Assembly (NCBI GenBank): GCA_036927565.1
Contig: JAYESD010000011.1
Span: 97,563,178 to 97,627,177 of the forward strand
Direction: 5' to 3'
DNA length: 64,000 bases
Source of the DNA: Tuctoria greenei
Lineage: Eukaryota > Streptophyta > Magnoliopsida > Poales > Poaceae
This document shows, in pieces, positions 1 through 10,385 of the stretch; position 1 is the stretch's first letter, and every line of letters begins with the position of its first letter. The position numbers and the translations under genes were made by a program. The notes beneath the pieces were generated by a model. It was not told the DNA's origin. It ran no database searches and saw nothing but the letters and a program-made list of their open reading frames with translations.

Positions 1-3000
1 AGCAAGAAGGAGTTGTCTAGGGTCTGGACCTACATGGGTTGGTCCAGTGACTCCTTCAACAACGACATTCGTTGTGGCAAGCTTCCCTTCGAGAAGGAGC
101 GAGCCGGAGATATGGTGTACTTTCTTGGGTACGCTATGGCGGGTTTGATCCCGCCTTTCTCCACTTTCTTTATAATGCTGCTTGATTTCTATGGTCTGCA
201 GCTCCACTATCTCGGGCCCCACTCAATCTTGCTGGTGGCGACTTTCGTCCACTTTTGCGAGATGTGGGTGGGAGTGCCCCCTTCCATGGAGTTGTTCCGG
301 ACTTTCTTCACTGTCCACCCAACCGGGAAGAGTGATGAGTTCATCAGCTTCTACTACTTCGTGAAGCGGAAAAACTCCCCCCCCCCCCCCAAGTACTTGA
401 GGTCCTTTCCTTCCGACAAGTGGGACGATTGGAGGAAAGACTGGGTGGTCATCACCGTCGAGGGACACGAGAGGCTGGAACTGCCTGAAGGCCTCCCCCG
501 CGTTGACATCGACATTTGGAGTGATGTGCCGGAGCTGTCGAGGGAGTATAGTCCCATTCTGGACAGAATCTAGGAGTGTGTCGAAGGTGGGGTGACCCCT
601 CAGATTGTCTTTGGCAACTTCTTGATGAACAGGTGGGCCCCGTTGAGGGCTAGGGGGCGACCTGCCTCGGCCTTCAACAGTGAGATGGATACCAACCGCA
701 TTGAGGTTGGTTCGGGCACCAATTTGACCGGTGAAGCCTTGAAGACCCATCTCAAGAAGTTCCAGCCTGGGAACATTGGCCCTGGCGACGTGTCTCCATC
801 GGCGGCCTTCCTTCCTCTGAATATGATACCAGAGGAGTGCAGAGAGCTCCGGAGGAAGATGCCGCTGTTGGACGACTAGGGCCTGATGGGGAGGCGATCA
901 ACCTCCAGGGTGACAATCCCCACAGCTTCTGAAGGTGGCTCTGCTCCTGCCCCGAAGCCAAGAGCTGAAGTCATAGGCAAGGGCAATGAGTTGGCCGAGC
1001 CCTCGAGCCACGAGAGGAAGTTGAAGCATTCTGACGGAAGGTCCGTCAGACCTGCTCCTTCCACGACAGCTCCTTCTCCCCGGCGGAGGAGGTCTTCTAC
1101 GGCGGCAACCACTCCAGCATTGATATCTCCCCAGGACGCTAGTTTCGGCCATGTGGCTCCGGTACCAGGGCCAGCTGATGGCTCTAGGTCGGAGGGTCCT
1201 TCTCAGTCGAGGGGGGCCTCAACCAAGGCGACGCCTACGGTGGCAGCAAGCTCCGAGGAGCCTTCTGGAGCTACTACGCCAATGGTGACAGGGTCCGGCC
1301 CTGAGTGTTTGGTGAAGAGGTTCCGCGCTAGCTGGAGCGGAAGCCTTCAAGGTAAATTTGATTTTTTACCTCAGTTGATTGTTTTTTGTTGTAACCATGT
1401 TTTACGTCTCTTCGTCCTTCATCCACAAGGTGCCTAAGAAAGGGGCTAAAGCTCCGGTTCCTGCAGCAGTAACTAATGCTACACAAACGGAGGCTTCAGC
1501 TCTAGTTCCAGCGCCGCCCCAAGAGGTGGCTGAGGCCGCGCCAGCTATTGTGGTCCTTGACCTCGAGTCATCCCCTGAAGCTCCTGTGGTAGCGCTGGAC
1601 CACGAGAATGAAGATGTACCAGCGGCACCAGCCCCGGAGGTTGAAGCTCCGGGTTTGGATGCTGAGATGATGGACGCTCCGGCCTCAGAGCCGGAGGTAG
1701 CTGCAGTTCTGGCCCTAGAGCCAGATGTTGTTGAAGCCCCGGTAGCGGAGCCGGGTGTTGATGAAGTTCCGGCAGTGGAGACCGGTCTTGATGAAGTTCT
1801 GGCGCCTGAGTCGCAGAAGTGCTGATGCCTGAGCCGATTGAGGTCGAAGTACCGACGCCTGAACAGGAGGCAGAAGAGGCACTAGTACTGGAGCCGGAAG
1901 TGGCCTCAGCTCCGGCCGAATCTTCAACACCTGCCCCGGAGGTGACAGTTCCGGAGGTACCCGCACCTGAGCCAAGGTGCCAAGTCGAAGCGACCGTTCC
2001 TTCGCCTGAGGGACCGGTTGCTGATGACCTCGTGGCGGGACCTTCGGAACCAACTCCGGAGGTAGGAACTTCTATTGCAGGACCTTCCTTGGAGGCGGTC
2101 GAGGCTATCCTGGAGGGCGGCCCTAGTGCCGTGGAAGCTCAGGGGATCGCTCTTGTATAGTGGGACCTGATTTTTGTTACAGAGAACCCGCTGGAGCCAG
2201 CGGAGAAGACCCCAGCAGGTCCGGAGCCAATGCCTTTGTCGTTGTCTATTGACAATGCCTGCTCCAGTCTTCGTCAGGTCCAACTGGCCTTTTACCACGA
2301 CAGCAAAGCCCTCCAGGAGGAGCACCAAACCCTTAGGAGGTGGTGCAACCGGCTCCAATTCGAGACCAAGCTGGCGCAGTCGAGGCTGACCGACGACAAG
2401 GAGTGGGTGAAAAAAGAGAAGGTCCGGTTGGAGTACTGTGATGAGCTACTGGATGAGAGGGAAAGCATGACGAGATCCCTTGACAACCAGTCCCGGGCCA
2501 TCCACGAACATGTCGTGGATGCTAATGAAGCAGCGAATGACCACCAAGAGAAGCTCAGCGCCATCCACGACAGCCTCGTCAAGAGCCGGGAGGCTCTTGA
2601 GGAGCGGGAGAAAAATCTCGAAGATGAGGAGCAAAAACTCTTAGAGCTGCGTGATGACCTCGTGAAGAGGGAGAAGGAGCTTACTCAGAGGCTGACTCTG
2701 GGTGACAAGAGTCTCGCAGAGCGCACCAAGAAGCTGGAGGAGCGCTGCGAGAAAGAGGAGAAGAAGGCCTGGCAGCGAGGACATGACCTCAACAAGAGGG
2801 AGAATGAAATTGCTGCCAGGGAGAAGAAAGTGCGGTGCCAGGAGAAGGACCTGGTCAACCGCCAGAACAAGATCCACCTCCGGGAGGAGGAGCTCGATAA
2901 ACTCGAAAGGCAGGTTGCTGAAAATATTTAGCAGAACGCCAAAGAGGTCCAGCGCCTTGCCTGGGAGGATTTGGAGCTTGCGGCGACAAAGAGATCCTTG

Positions 3001-3387
3001 GAAGAGGTGCGAGGCTCAAGGACTGTGGAGTCCCAACAAGTTTGGGACTTCTTGGGCAAAGCCAATGACGCGCTAATGCCGTTGGGCTTCAGTTCGGTGC
3101 TCCCGGATGATCCGGAGCCTGAGCTGGACCTGGCGTTGAAGGCGTTGAGCTCGGCAGGTAGCAAACTCAACAAGATGGGCGATGTCATCGTGGACCAGTT
3201 GGAAACCGAAGGACAATCCCTGGCAAAGAACGTCGCAGAGTACATGCCGACATGCTACACAAGTCGGGATCCTCACTTCCCACTGGACCCGGTGCTTGAA
3301 GGTCCCATCGACGGAGAGGGAGATGCCGCCAAGGCCAGCGTGTCGGAGGTTGCCCAGAAGGTCGCCTCATTCTTCCATAGGGTTTAG
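1..3387 (+). pseudogene. Antisense extra ORF (aORF) of element 1, 'putative gypsy type transposon' family
   Basis: Plus-strand ORF lying antisense to gag-pol. The segment 13-573 begins inside the protein, shares the YMGWSSDSFNN motif with element 2, and resembles the plant 'putative gypsy type transposon' domain. The frame continues to 1437 through stops at 571-573 and 877-879. A Pro/Ala/Glu-rich part with repeated EP-x-V units follows (about 1440-2160). Then comes a long heptad-rich coiled coil (2230-3050, many E/K/R) and an acidic C-terminus ending at 3387. Further breaks are a frame change near 1815, a TAG at 2158-2160 and a TAG at 2929-2931. A run of 12 or more C lies near 380. Function is unknown; coiled coil and basic stretches suggest a structural or nuclear protein. 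A candidate intron lies at 1352-1429. Confidence 0.8.
1352..1429 (+). other. Candidate intron in element 1 aORF
   Basis: A GT donor (caag/gtaaat) at 1352 and an AG acceptor (cacaag) ending at 1429 bracket a T-rich 78-bp stretch. Coding similarity to element 2 stops after the W-S-G motif and resumes after the acceptor. In element 2 a GT...AG pair lies at the equivalent place (21692-21760). In element 1 the two exons join one base out of phase, so this copy is decayed or uses a different site. Confidence 0.5.
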
Positions 3388-4680
3388 GACTTTCTCTTTG
3401 TAGCTCCCGCTTGTATCTTCTCTTCTTTTTCTCCAATTTTGTAATCTCTTGTCTCCAGATTAATGAAATTCAAGAATTTTATGAATTTTAATTTTTTGTA
3501 TTCAACACCTTCGTCCCACTTGGCCCCCTGGTAGATGTACACAATTTAATTGTGAACATGTACCAAGAGGATGTAGCATTTTGTTGAAGACTTGCGCGCT
3601 TTGAACTTGTAGTTTGTAGGTCCGAAGTCGTCGATAGTAGGGGCCCCCCTTAGGTTGTCGAAGCTTAGTAGCTCTGGCAGTGACCCTTGTCAACACGTAA
3701 AGCATCGACAGCTAGTCCTATGAGGTTGTCGAAGCTTGGTAGCTCCGGCAGCGACCGCAGTCAACACGCGGTGCGTCGATAGCAGACCCCACTAGGGAGT
3801 CTTCCCACCACCTTTTCTTCACGTTGACGGCTGGTCCCCCAGATTTGCCAGAACTTTGTAGCTTCGACGATGTCTACTATCAATGTTTGAAACATCGACA
3901 ACAGACCACCTTAGGGGGGTGTCAGAGCTTTGATAGCTCCAACTTCATCCACCATCATCATGAGATCTTTATTTTTCCTGCACACCGAAGTCAATAAAAA
4001 CAGTAAAATCCATTTCTTATCTATAACTCATTTGCGGCTTACTATTCCCAAAAGAAATTTTTAGGTCGAACGCAATTCTACATACAATCAAGTGCACTGG
4101 CTTGTTTTCTCTAGGTCCGATCGTTTCTGGACTCGCCTTACTTCGGCCTGCCGAGGTGTAGGTAGAGTAGCGTACTTAGGGTGTAGGACCAGGCTAAGTC
4201 GATAGCACACTCCAGACCTAGATTGGCTTGGCGGCATTCAAACGAGTAGACCATTAACAATGTTTAGACCTGGAAGAACTGACAATGCAACTTGAATTAT
4301 ATATAAATTGGACAAGCTAAAGTTTCTTAATAATTGCACAACTTTGTTATAGACAAGAAAAAGAAAAATAAAAAATATTGAGCCTGTACAAAATAAATGT
4401 ACGTGGAGTCTGTTTTCACAATGATGTCTTTCATTATAGGTCCGGGGTACAGGGGAAACAAGTACACTCTTAGGGTACGGAACTAGGCTAAGTGTGTTGT
4501 GTTTCTCGTTTGACCCAAGGTAGCTAGCTACACTTTTAGTTCTGAGACTATGACAAGTGTTGCCTGAACCTTGCAGACCTTCCGGGGAAGGTCCGGCTGT
4601 TCTCCCGAAGGAGCTACCCGACTGTGTACAATGACTCTATAACATACATCACATGTCACTAGAGACTCACCTCCATGATA
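3388..4680 (-). other. Noncoding region between aORF and integrase, element 1
   Basis: No coding sequence is recognised. The stretch near 4140-4210 (lines about 'gtacttagggtgtaggacc') has a clear reverse-complement counterpart in element 2 at 19070-19130, so it is a conserved untranslated part of the element and not random filler. It includes a 71-bp tandem array at about 3590-3960. The remainder is AT-rich. Confidence 0.6.
3590..3960 (-). repeat. Diverged 71-bp tandem repeats, element 1
   Basis: The phrase gttgtcgaagctt recurs at 3654 and 3725, exactly 71 bp apart, with weaker copies on either side, each followed by 'gtcaacacg'-like text. The unit is the reverse complement of the 71-bp unit of element 2 (19347-19820). 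About four to five degenerate units are visible. Confidence 0.7.
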
Positions 4681-5582
4681 TTAAGCGTAGAACTTACGGA
4701 GGTGCTCAATGTTCCAAGGATTAGGGAGAGGTGTCCCATCCTCGGTTGCCAAGCGAACGCATCCGGGACGGGATACTTTGATCACTCGGAAGGGTCCTTC
4801 CCAAATGGGGGAGAGCTTGTTTAACCCTTCTCGAGTTTGTATTCTTTGTAGCACCAGATCGCCTTCCCCGAGCTGTCGGTTGTGAACATGCCTTTGGTGA
4901 TAGCACTGAAGAGCTTGGCGGTATCGAGCATTCCGAACAGCTGCTCGGCACCTTCCCTCTTCAACGAGGTCAAGGTCTTCATGCCAGAGCTTGTGAATTG
5001 GGTCCTGTTGTCTGTTATGATCTTATTTGGGACTCCAAATCTGCATACTATGGACTGTAAGAAGTTGATAGCTGATTGCTTGTTTATTGTCACAACTGGA
5101 GTTGATTCCGGCCATTTGGTGAACTTGTCGATGGCAACGTACAAGAACTTGTAACCTCCGACGGCTCTTGGGAAAGGTCCCAAGATATCCATCCCCCACA
5201 CAGCGAATGGCCATGTAGGAGGTATCATTTGTAGGGGTTGAGCTGGTGTGTGAATTTGCTTTGCATGGAACTGGCATGCTTCGCATTTATTCACTAGCTC
5301 GGTTGCATCCTGAAGTGTTTTAGGCCAGTAAAAACCATGCTGGAAGGCTTTACCGACCAGCGTGCGGGAAGACGCGTGGTTCCCGCACTCGCCTCTATGG
5401 ATTTCCGCGAGGAGCTCGCGGCCTTCTTCCCTTGTAATGCACCGGATTAGGACGCCGTTGGCACCACGCCGGTAGAGATCCCCTTCTACCAGTGTGTATC
5501 TTTTAGCCAATCTGACTATCTGGTCAGCGGATACATTGTCTTTGGGAAGGAAATTATCTTTCAAGTAGCTCCGGATCTCCAA
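4681..5582 (-). pseudogene. Integrase of element 1, with catalytic-core deletion
   Basis: Minus-strand integrase, which would insert the cDNA into the host chromosome. The N-terminal HHCC zinc-binding region is present (H..H in 'GECGNHASS...FQHGFYWP', then CEAC). The first two catalytic aspartates are seen in WGMDILG and IITDNRTQF. Just after the second, near 4990, the sequence jumps to text matching element 2 at about 18318. About 320-330 bp that carry the third catalytic residue (Glu in the SNGQAER motif of element 2) are missing. The frame is shifted after the junction. The C-terminus is still readable in another frame to the TAA at 4681-4683 (PNPWNIEHLRKFYA). The protein cannot be a working integrase. 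Confidence 0.88.
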
Positions 5583-5653
5583 GATCCATGCATCGGAGCT
5601 GACTTGAGTATTTAAGTCATGCGTGTTGGGTTGCTCGGAGCTTCCTGCAGCAC

Positions 5654-6538
5654 CTACGACCCTTGATGGACGCCATGGTAACAGGGCCTTGGGCCCGCCA
5701 GCTTCGAGGTGCTGGTCTCGTCCCCTTCGCTCAGTTCGGTAGGCTGAGCTGTTGGTCTTGACAATCTTCGGACGAAGGTTCCATCGGGTGCCGGAGCTCT
5801 AGTTGAAGCTTTCATTGAGAGTTTGTCGGCTTCAGCATTGTTGAGACGCTGGACATGGCAAAGATCTAGGACATTGAAGTCCTTTTGAAGCTTCAGGACT
5901 TCAAGTAGGTATGCAGCTAGTTGAGGGTTGTTGCAGCAGCATTCACCTTTGACTTGTTTTATGACGAGCTGCGAATCACCCTTTACCAACAGCTGCTTGA
6001 CACCATATGATAGTGCCACCTTGAGCCCATAGATTAGTGCTTCATACTCCGCCATGTTGTTGGTCGCCTTGAAGTCAAGGTGAACCATGTATTTGACCTT
6101 TTCCCCGGTCGGAGCGAGGAGAAGGACTCCAACTCTGGCCCCCTGCTTCTGCACGGAGCCGTCGAAGTAGAGAGTCCATTGAGGCTCGGTGAAGATCGGA
6201 ACCTTGGGTTCCAGCTTCTGCTCACTGGGGCCCCCAGGATTTGATGGAGAGGGGGTCCATTCCGACATAAAGTCCGCCAATGCTTGAATCTTGATCGCTT
6301 GTCTTGGGACGAATTCAAGGTCGATCTCGGCCAATTCCGCTTCCCACTTTGCAATGTTCCCAGTAGAGTTGGGGTTATGCAAGATTGCAAGCAGTGGATA
6401 AGAAGTTACCACTGAAATCTTGTGAGCTTGGAAGTAGTGTTGGAGCTTCCTAGAAGCAATAAGAACTGCGTAGAGCAGCTTATGCACCTCCAGGTACCGA
6501 GTCTTGGCGTCATGGAATACTTCGCTGATGAAGTACAC
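5654..6538 (-). pseudogene. RNase H (C-terminal part) plus second, archaeal-type RNase H, element 1
   Basis: An 885-bp open frame. The first ~90 residues are the end of the usual Gypsy RNase H (RYLEVHKLLYA, YFQAHKISVVTSYPL, ADFMSEW). A second RNase H follows: WTLYFDGSV, NNMAEYEAL, KGDSQLVI and NNAEAD. Its D, E, D, D catalytic positions are recognisable. Acquisition of an extra archaeal-like RNase H is an established feature of plant Tat elements. The segment ends in a linker towards integrase. The start given is only the first ATG of the open frame; the true polyprotein frame enters from the right after a frameshift in the linker. Confidence 0.85.
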
Positions 6539-6539
6539 T

Positions 6540-6860
6540 GGGCGTTGGACTGTCCGGACCCTCCCGAAGGGGCCCGGAGCTTCCTCCTCATCAACCCGGA
6601 CCCTACCGGAGGGGTCCGAACCTTCGTCGGGGACCTCCAGGTTCTTGCTTGAAGAACTCGGAGCTTCTTCTGAGTGAACTGGACCTTCCCAGAGGGGTCC
6701 GGATCTTGTTGCTCAGCAACAGCAACTTCTTCATTTGAAGGAAGTTGATCCTCTGGCATCTCACCTTGAGGATCCGGGTCTGGGAGCTGGGACCCAGACT
6801 CGTCTTCAGGTAGCTCCAGACCCTCCCAGAGGGGTCTAGACTCCTGAGCTGGAGACGGTT
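6540..6860 (-). repeat. Repetitive acidic/proline linker inside first RNase H, element 1
   Basis: Between the reverse transcriptase tail (VVERPE-like) and YFISEV the frame holds about 100 residues rich in P, E, D and S. The DNA repeats variants of 'accctcccagaggggtcc' at about 6555, 6600, 6690 and 6825. Element 2 has the same insert (about 16245-16475). Related elements usually have a short linker here. The frame breaks within this insert. Confidence 0.65.
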
Positions 6861-7899
6861 CTGGTCTTTCCACAATCAGGACCATGCTGACAACTTCGTC
6901 AGTTGCCGAAATGTAAAGCAGAAGTGGCTCACCAGGATTCGGAGCTACCAAAGTTGGTAGAGTGGTGAGGAGATGCTTTAGCTCTTGGAAAGCCTTTTCT
7001 GCTTCTTCAGACCATTGGAATGGTTCGGACTTTCTCAATAATTTGAAGAAGGGTAGTGCCTGTTCTGCCAGTCTTGAGATGAATCGGCTGAGGGCAGCTA
7101 GACATCCAGTCAGCTTCTGGACGTCCTTGATGCGGGCTGGTGGCCGCATGTCTTCAATAGCTTTAATCTTCGCCGAATTTGATTCTGTTCCTTGGTGGTT
7201 TACTAAGAAGCCAAGAAGTTTTCCGGAGCTAACCCCGAAGACACACTTGTCCAGGTTCAGCTTCGTGCGTGTGATTTGCAACTTGTCGAAGACAGCCTGC
7301 AAGGTGTCAATGAATGACTCTTTGTTCTTGATCTTGACAACGATTTCATCGACGTACACTTCCACTACATCTCTGATGAGCTCTCCAAAAGTTTTGTACA
7401 TAGCTCATACAAAAGTTTAAGCAGCGTTTTTGAGACCGAACGACATGGCAGTGTAACAATATAATCCATCTACTGTGATGAAGGAAGTATGCTCTTCATC
7501 TTCCCTAGACATTCTGATTTGATGATACCCAAAATATGCGTCTAGGAAACACAGTAATTCGCACCCGGAGGTGGAATCCACTATCTGATCTATTCTAGGT
7601 AGTGGGAATGGATCTTTTGGACATGCCTTATTTAGTGTAGTGTAGTCGATACACATCTGAAGCTTCCCGCCGGCCTTGGGTACAACGACTGGGTTTGCCA
7701 GCCATTTTGGGTGGAAGACTTCTCGGATGAATCCAGCTTCAAGCAACTTATTCACTTCTTGATGTATGAAGTTTTGTTGCTCTACTGATTGCTTCCGAGG
7801 CTTCTGATGTACAGGCCGAGCGTTGGGATAAATCTTCAGATTGTGCTCGATCACTTCCCTAGGGATCCCAGGCATTTGTGACGGTTGCCAGGCAAACAC
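6650..7899 (-). pseudogene. Reverse transcriptase and start of RNase H, element 1
   Basis: Copies element RNA into DNA. Visible motifs in order: FIREVFHPKWLANPVVVPK, MCIDYTTLNKACPKD, FPLPRIDQIVDST, FLDAYFGYHQI, FGLKNAA. The catalytic box reads YVDEIVV where the family has YVDD; element 2 keeps YVDD. The thumb and connection follow (KCVFGVSSGKLLGFLV, AIEDMRPPARIKDVQKLTG, LSRFISRLAEQALPF). A stop at 7417-7419 splits the frame just after FGLKNAA. Loss of the second catalytic aspartate should abolish polymerase activity. Confidence 0.88.
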
Positions 7900-8061
7900 A
7901 TCGACATTAGCCCGGAGGAAAGTGATGAGTGCGAGTTCCTATTTGTCATTCAAACCTCCCGATATACGAGTGGTCTTAGCAGCGTCAGAACCGATTTGGA
8001 CGACTTTGACGGGAATGTCGGTGTCGCCGCTTGGTTGCACACGAGGTGCAGAGGTTGAGCC

Positions 8062-8649
8062 TCAATGACGAATGCTCGGGGGTTTTGGAGCTTGCTCCTT
8101 TCCGGATTCTTCCTCCTGCACTGTAGCAGGTGCATCGAGTTCTTCCAGAGCAGTAACTCCGGTGGTGCGATCTCCGCGGATCCGGAGAACACCTACTGGT
8201 GTTGGCATCTTCAACACCAAATAGCCATAATGAGCAGCACCCATGAATTTGTACAAGGCTGGCCTGCCCAAGATGGCGTTGAATGGTAAGTTGATCTACA
8301 CCACGTCGAAGATCAACTTCTCAGTGCGGTAATTCTCCCGAGTCCCGAAGGTCATCGAAAGAGTAATGGCACCGAGTGGAGTTATGACCCCCGGACCTAC
8401 TCCAGAGAAATGTCGGGAGGGGCGAAGATCCAAAGGTCGGAGCTGAAGCTTGACGAAGGCTTCGAAGCTTATGAGGTTCAGCCCCGAACCTCCGTCCACC
8501 ATTACATGGTGGAGTTGGATGTTGTTGATGGTCGGAGATACCATCAATGGGAGTTGGCCAGCTCCGATCATGTTCCGAGGGCAGTCCGAAGCATCAAAAG
8601 TGATGGCAGTGTCCATCCACTTTCGATGAGGCTCCGCCCTGGCGGTGGG
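8062..8649 (-). pseudogene. Aspartic protease region, element 1
   Basis: Processes the polyprotein. The active-site text is VMVDGGSGLNLISF; D-G-G at this point is usual for this group of plant Gypsy elements. The flap and C-terminal part follow (TMTFGTRENYRTEKLIFDVV, then INLPFNAILGRPALYKFM). A TAG at about 8296-8298 interrupts the frame between FDVV and INLPF. The region ends in a linker to reverse transcriptase at the TGA near 8062. Confidence 0.8.
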
Positions 8650-10351
8650 AGCTACTGAGGCCATGTCCCGCCGTATTGTCTTGAGCACACGGCGGGAGGT
8701 GATGTCCCATGAACCACCAAAGGTGGTGTTCATGGTATTCTGATGCTCGTTGTTGGAGATGTCGGAGTCGTCGTCGACGGAGGTGTAAACAGCCTTCAAG
8801 ACCTTTTTAGGGTCTTGAAAGCCTAACTCCTCTTTAGCCGGAGCTTCGTCGACGTTTTGTTTTCCTTCCCTTTGAGGGAAAGGAACTTCTTCCCGACGCT
8901 TGTTGTACCGCTCGGCAAGTTTTTGGACCTCTCGGTAGCCTTCCAGGTTATGGCTGTTCGACTTGTGTATGAAGCACCACATCTTGGAGCTGCCACCGTC
9001 TTCAGACGACGGTCGAGGTCGTTTCTCGGGGCGTGGTCCCCGACCACCCGGAGCTGCGGCAGCTGCAGCAGTAGGTGTGTCGGCCGACGGCTTCTTCTTG
9101 CCGTTGGACCTTTTCTTCTTCTTTCCACTCCCAGAGGTAGTGGCTTCACCCTGCAGGACTTTTTGTTGTACTCTGGAGGTGGTTGGGAGTGCATTTCATG
9201 GCCCTCCGCAGCTTTGGCGCACTTGTCTGCCAAGATGAAGAGTTCCGTGACGCTGGTGACTTCCTTGGTCGCCAGCTTCTCCAACATCTTCTTGTCTCGT
9301 ATGCCCTATCTAAATGCCACAATAACAGAAGCACTTGAGATAGAAGGTATGGTGTTTCGTACCTGGGAGAACCTCTAGATGAAGGATCGCAGGGACTCTC
9401 CCCCTTCTGCTTGATAGCAAAAAGGTCCAGTTCTGTGCCTGGTCCGGTATATGAACTCCCGAAGTTGGCAGTAAACTGTTGGCATAGTTCCGCCCAACTG
9501 TTGATGGAGTCGGGCAGGAGGCTCATGAACCAAGACCTGGCAGTCCCAGTCAAAGCCACGGGGAAATAGTTGGCCATTACGACCTCATTGCCTCCAGACA
9601 CAAGGATAGCGGTGGAGTAGATTTTGAGAAATTCGGCGGGATTGACAGTCCCGTCAAATTTCTCCGGCAAGTGAGGCCGGAATTTCTGCGGCCATCTGAC
9701 CATGCGTAGGTGCATGGCCAGGGCAGAACAGCCTCCTCCCACTCCCTCGGGAGCAGGAATGTCCCGAGCCTCTCGCCTCTCACGAGCACGCTTGATGTGG
9801 ACGCGGTCGTCCTGTTGACGATAACGACGAGCAAGCTCCGCCCGGAGGTCGTGAGTCGAAAGCCTAGTTACCGTATGGGTACGTCGTGCACCAGAAGGCA
9901 GCGACGTCGCCTGCTGAGACGCAACACGCCTACTTTGTTGTGAAGCGTGCGGACCAAGTCTACCCGACACGGTCCGATGCTGTGATGGGGCCCGCCCCAA
10001 GGGGGGAGGACCTTGGTTGTTGATGCGATCAGCTGCTGCTGCAACAAAATGTTTCACATCAGCTCTCTACTGCTCCATTTCACCCTGGGATGCTCCTAGA
10101 GGCGGTGGACGTTGGAGAAGAGCACGAGCAGCATGTAGCGCATGTTCAGGATTGTTTTTCGCCGATGCACTGACCGGCGCGGACGCCCCATCTCGCAATC
10201 CAACTTGACTCGACGGTGCGGACGGTGGTGGTGGTGGCATGATTCCTGCTGGAGCCGCAGCACCTGCTGACTGTTGCATGTTGGAGGGATTGCCTCCAGC
10301 AAGTTGCGCAGTAGGGTTGCCGTTGGACGATCCAGCAGCAGAGTTCACCAT
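8650..10351 (-). pseudogene. Gag of element 1
   Basis: Structural capsid protein. The start MVNSAAGSSNG at 10351 is chosen because element 2 starts gag with the closely matching MVNSVAASSNG at 12768, and it lies 14 bp after the primer-binding site. A Pro-rich N-terminus is followed by a TAG stop at 10067-10069, then the capsid core (LAMHLRMVRWPQKFRPHLPEKFDG, SWFMSLLPDSINSWAELC, FIKIYSTAILV-like). A frameshift near 9400 moves the frame to MLEKLATKEVTSVTELF, then again to a CHHC-like knuckle (CFIHKSNSHNLEGY) in which the last Cys is lost. A basic, repetitive tail leads to protease. Confidence 0.82.
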
Positions 10352-10364
10352 CCTTGAATCTCGA

Positions 10365-10385
10365 GCGCCCCTTCCTGGCGCGAAC
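10365..10385 (-). other. Candidate primer-binding site, element 1
   Basis: On the minus strand, immediately after the LTR end (CTCCGACA), lies GTTCGCGCCAGGAAGGGGC. The equivalent site in element 2 is tttggtgcgacaggtagggg. Position fits a tRNA primer site; I do not name the tRNA. Confidence 0.6.

Noticed and set aside
223..750. 175-codon minus-strand frame near the left edge.
   Set aside because: It is the complement of the recognisable plus-strand aORF; no independent support.
2155..2202. Possible intron in the element 1 antisense ORF ending at gttacag.
   Set aside because: The only nearby GT donor gives about 28 bp; the TAG there is better read as a nonsense change.
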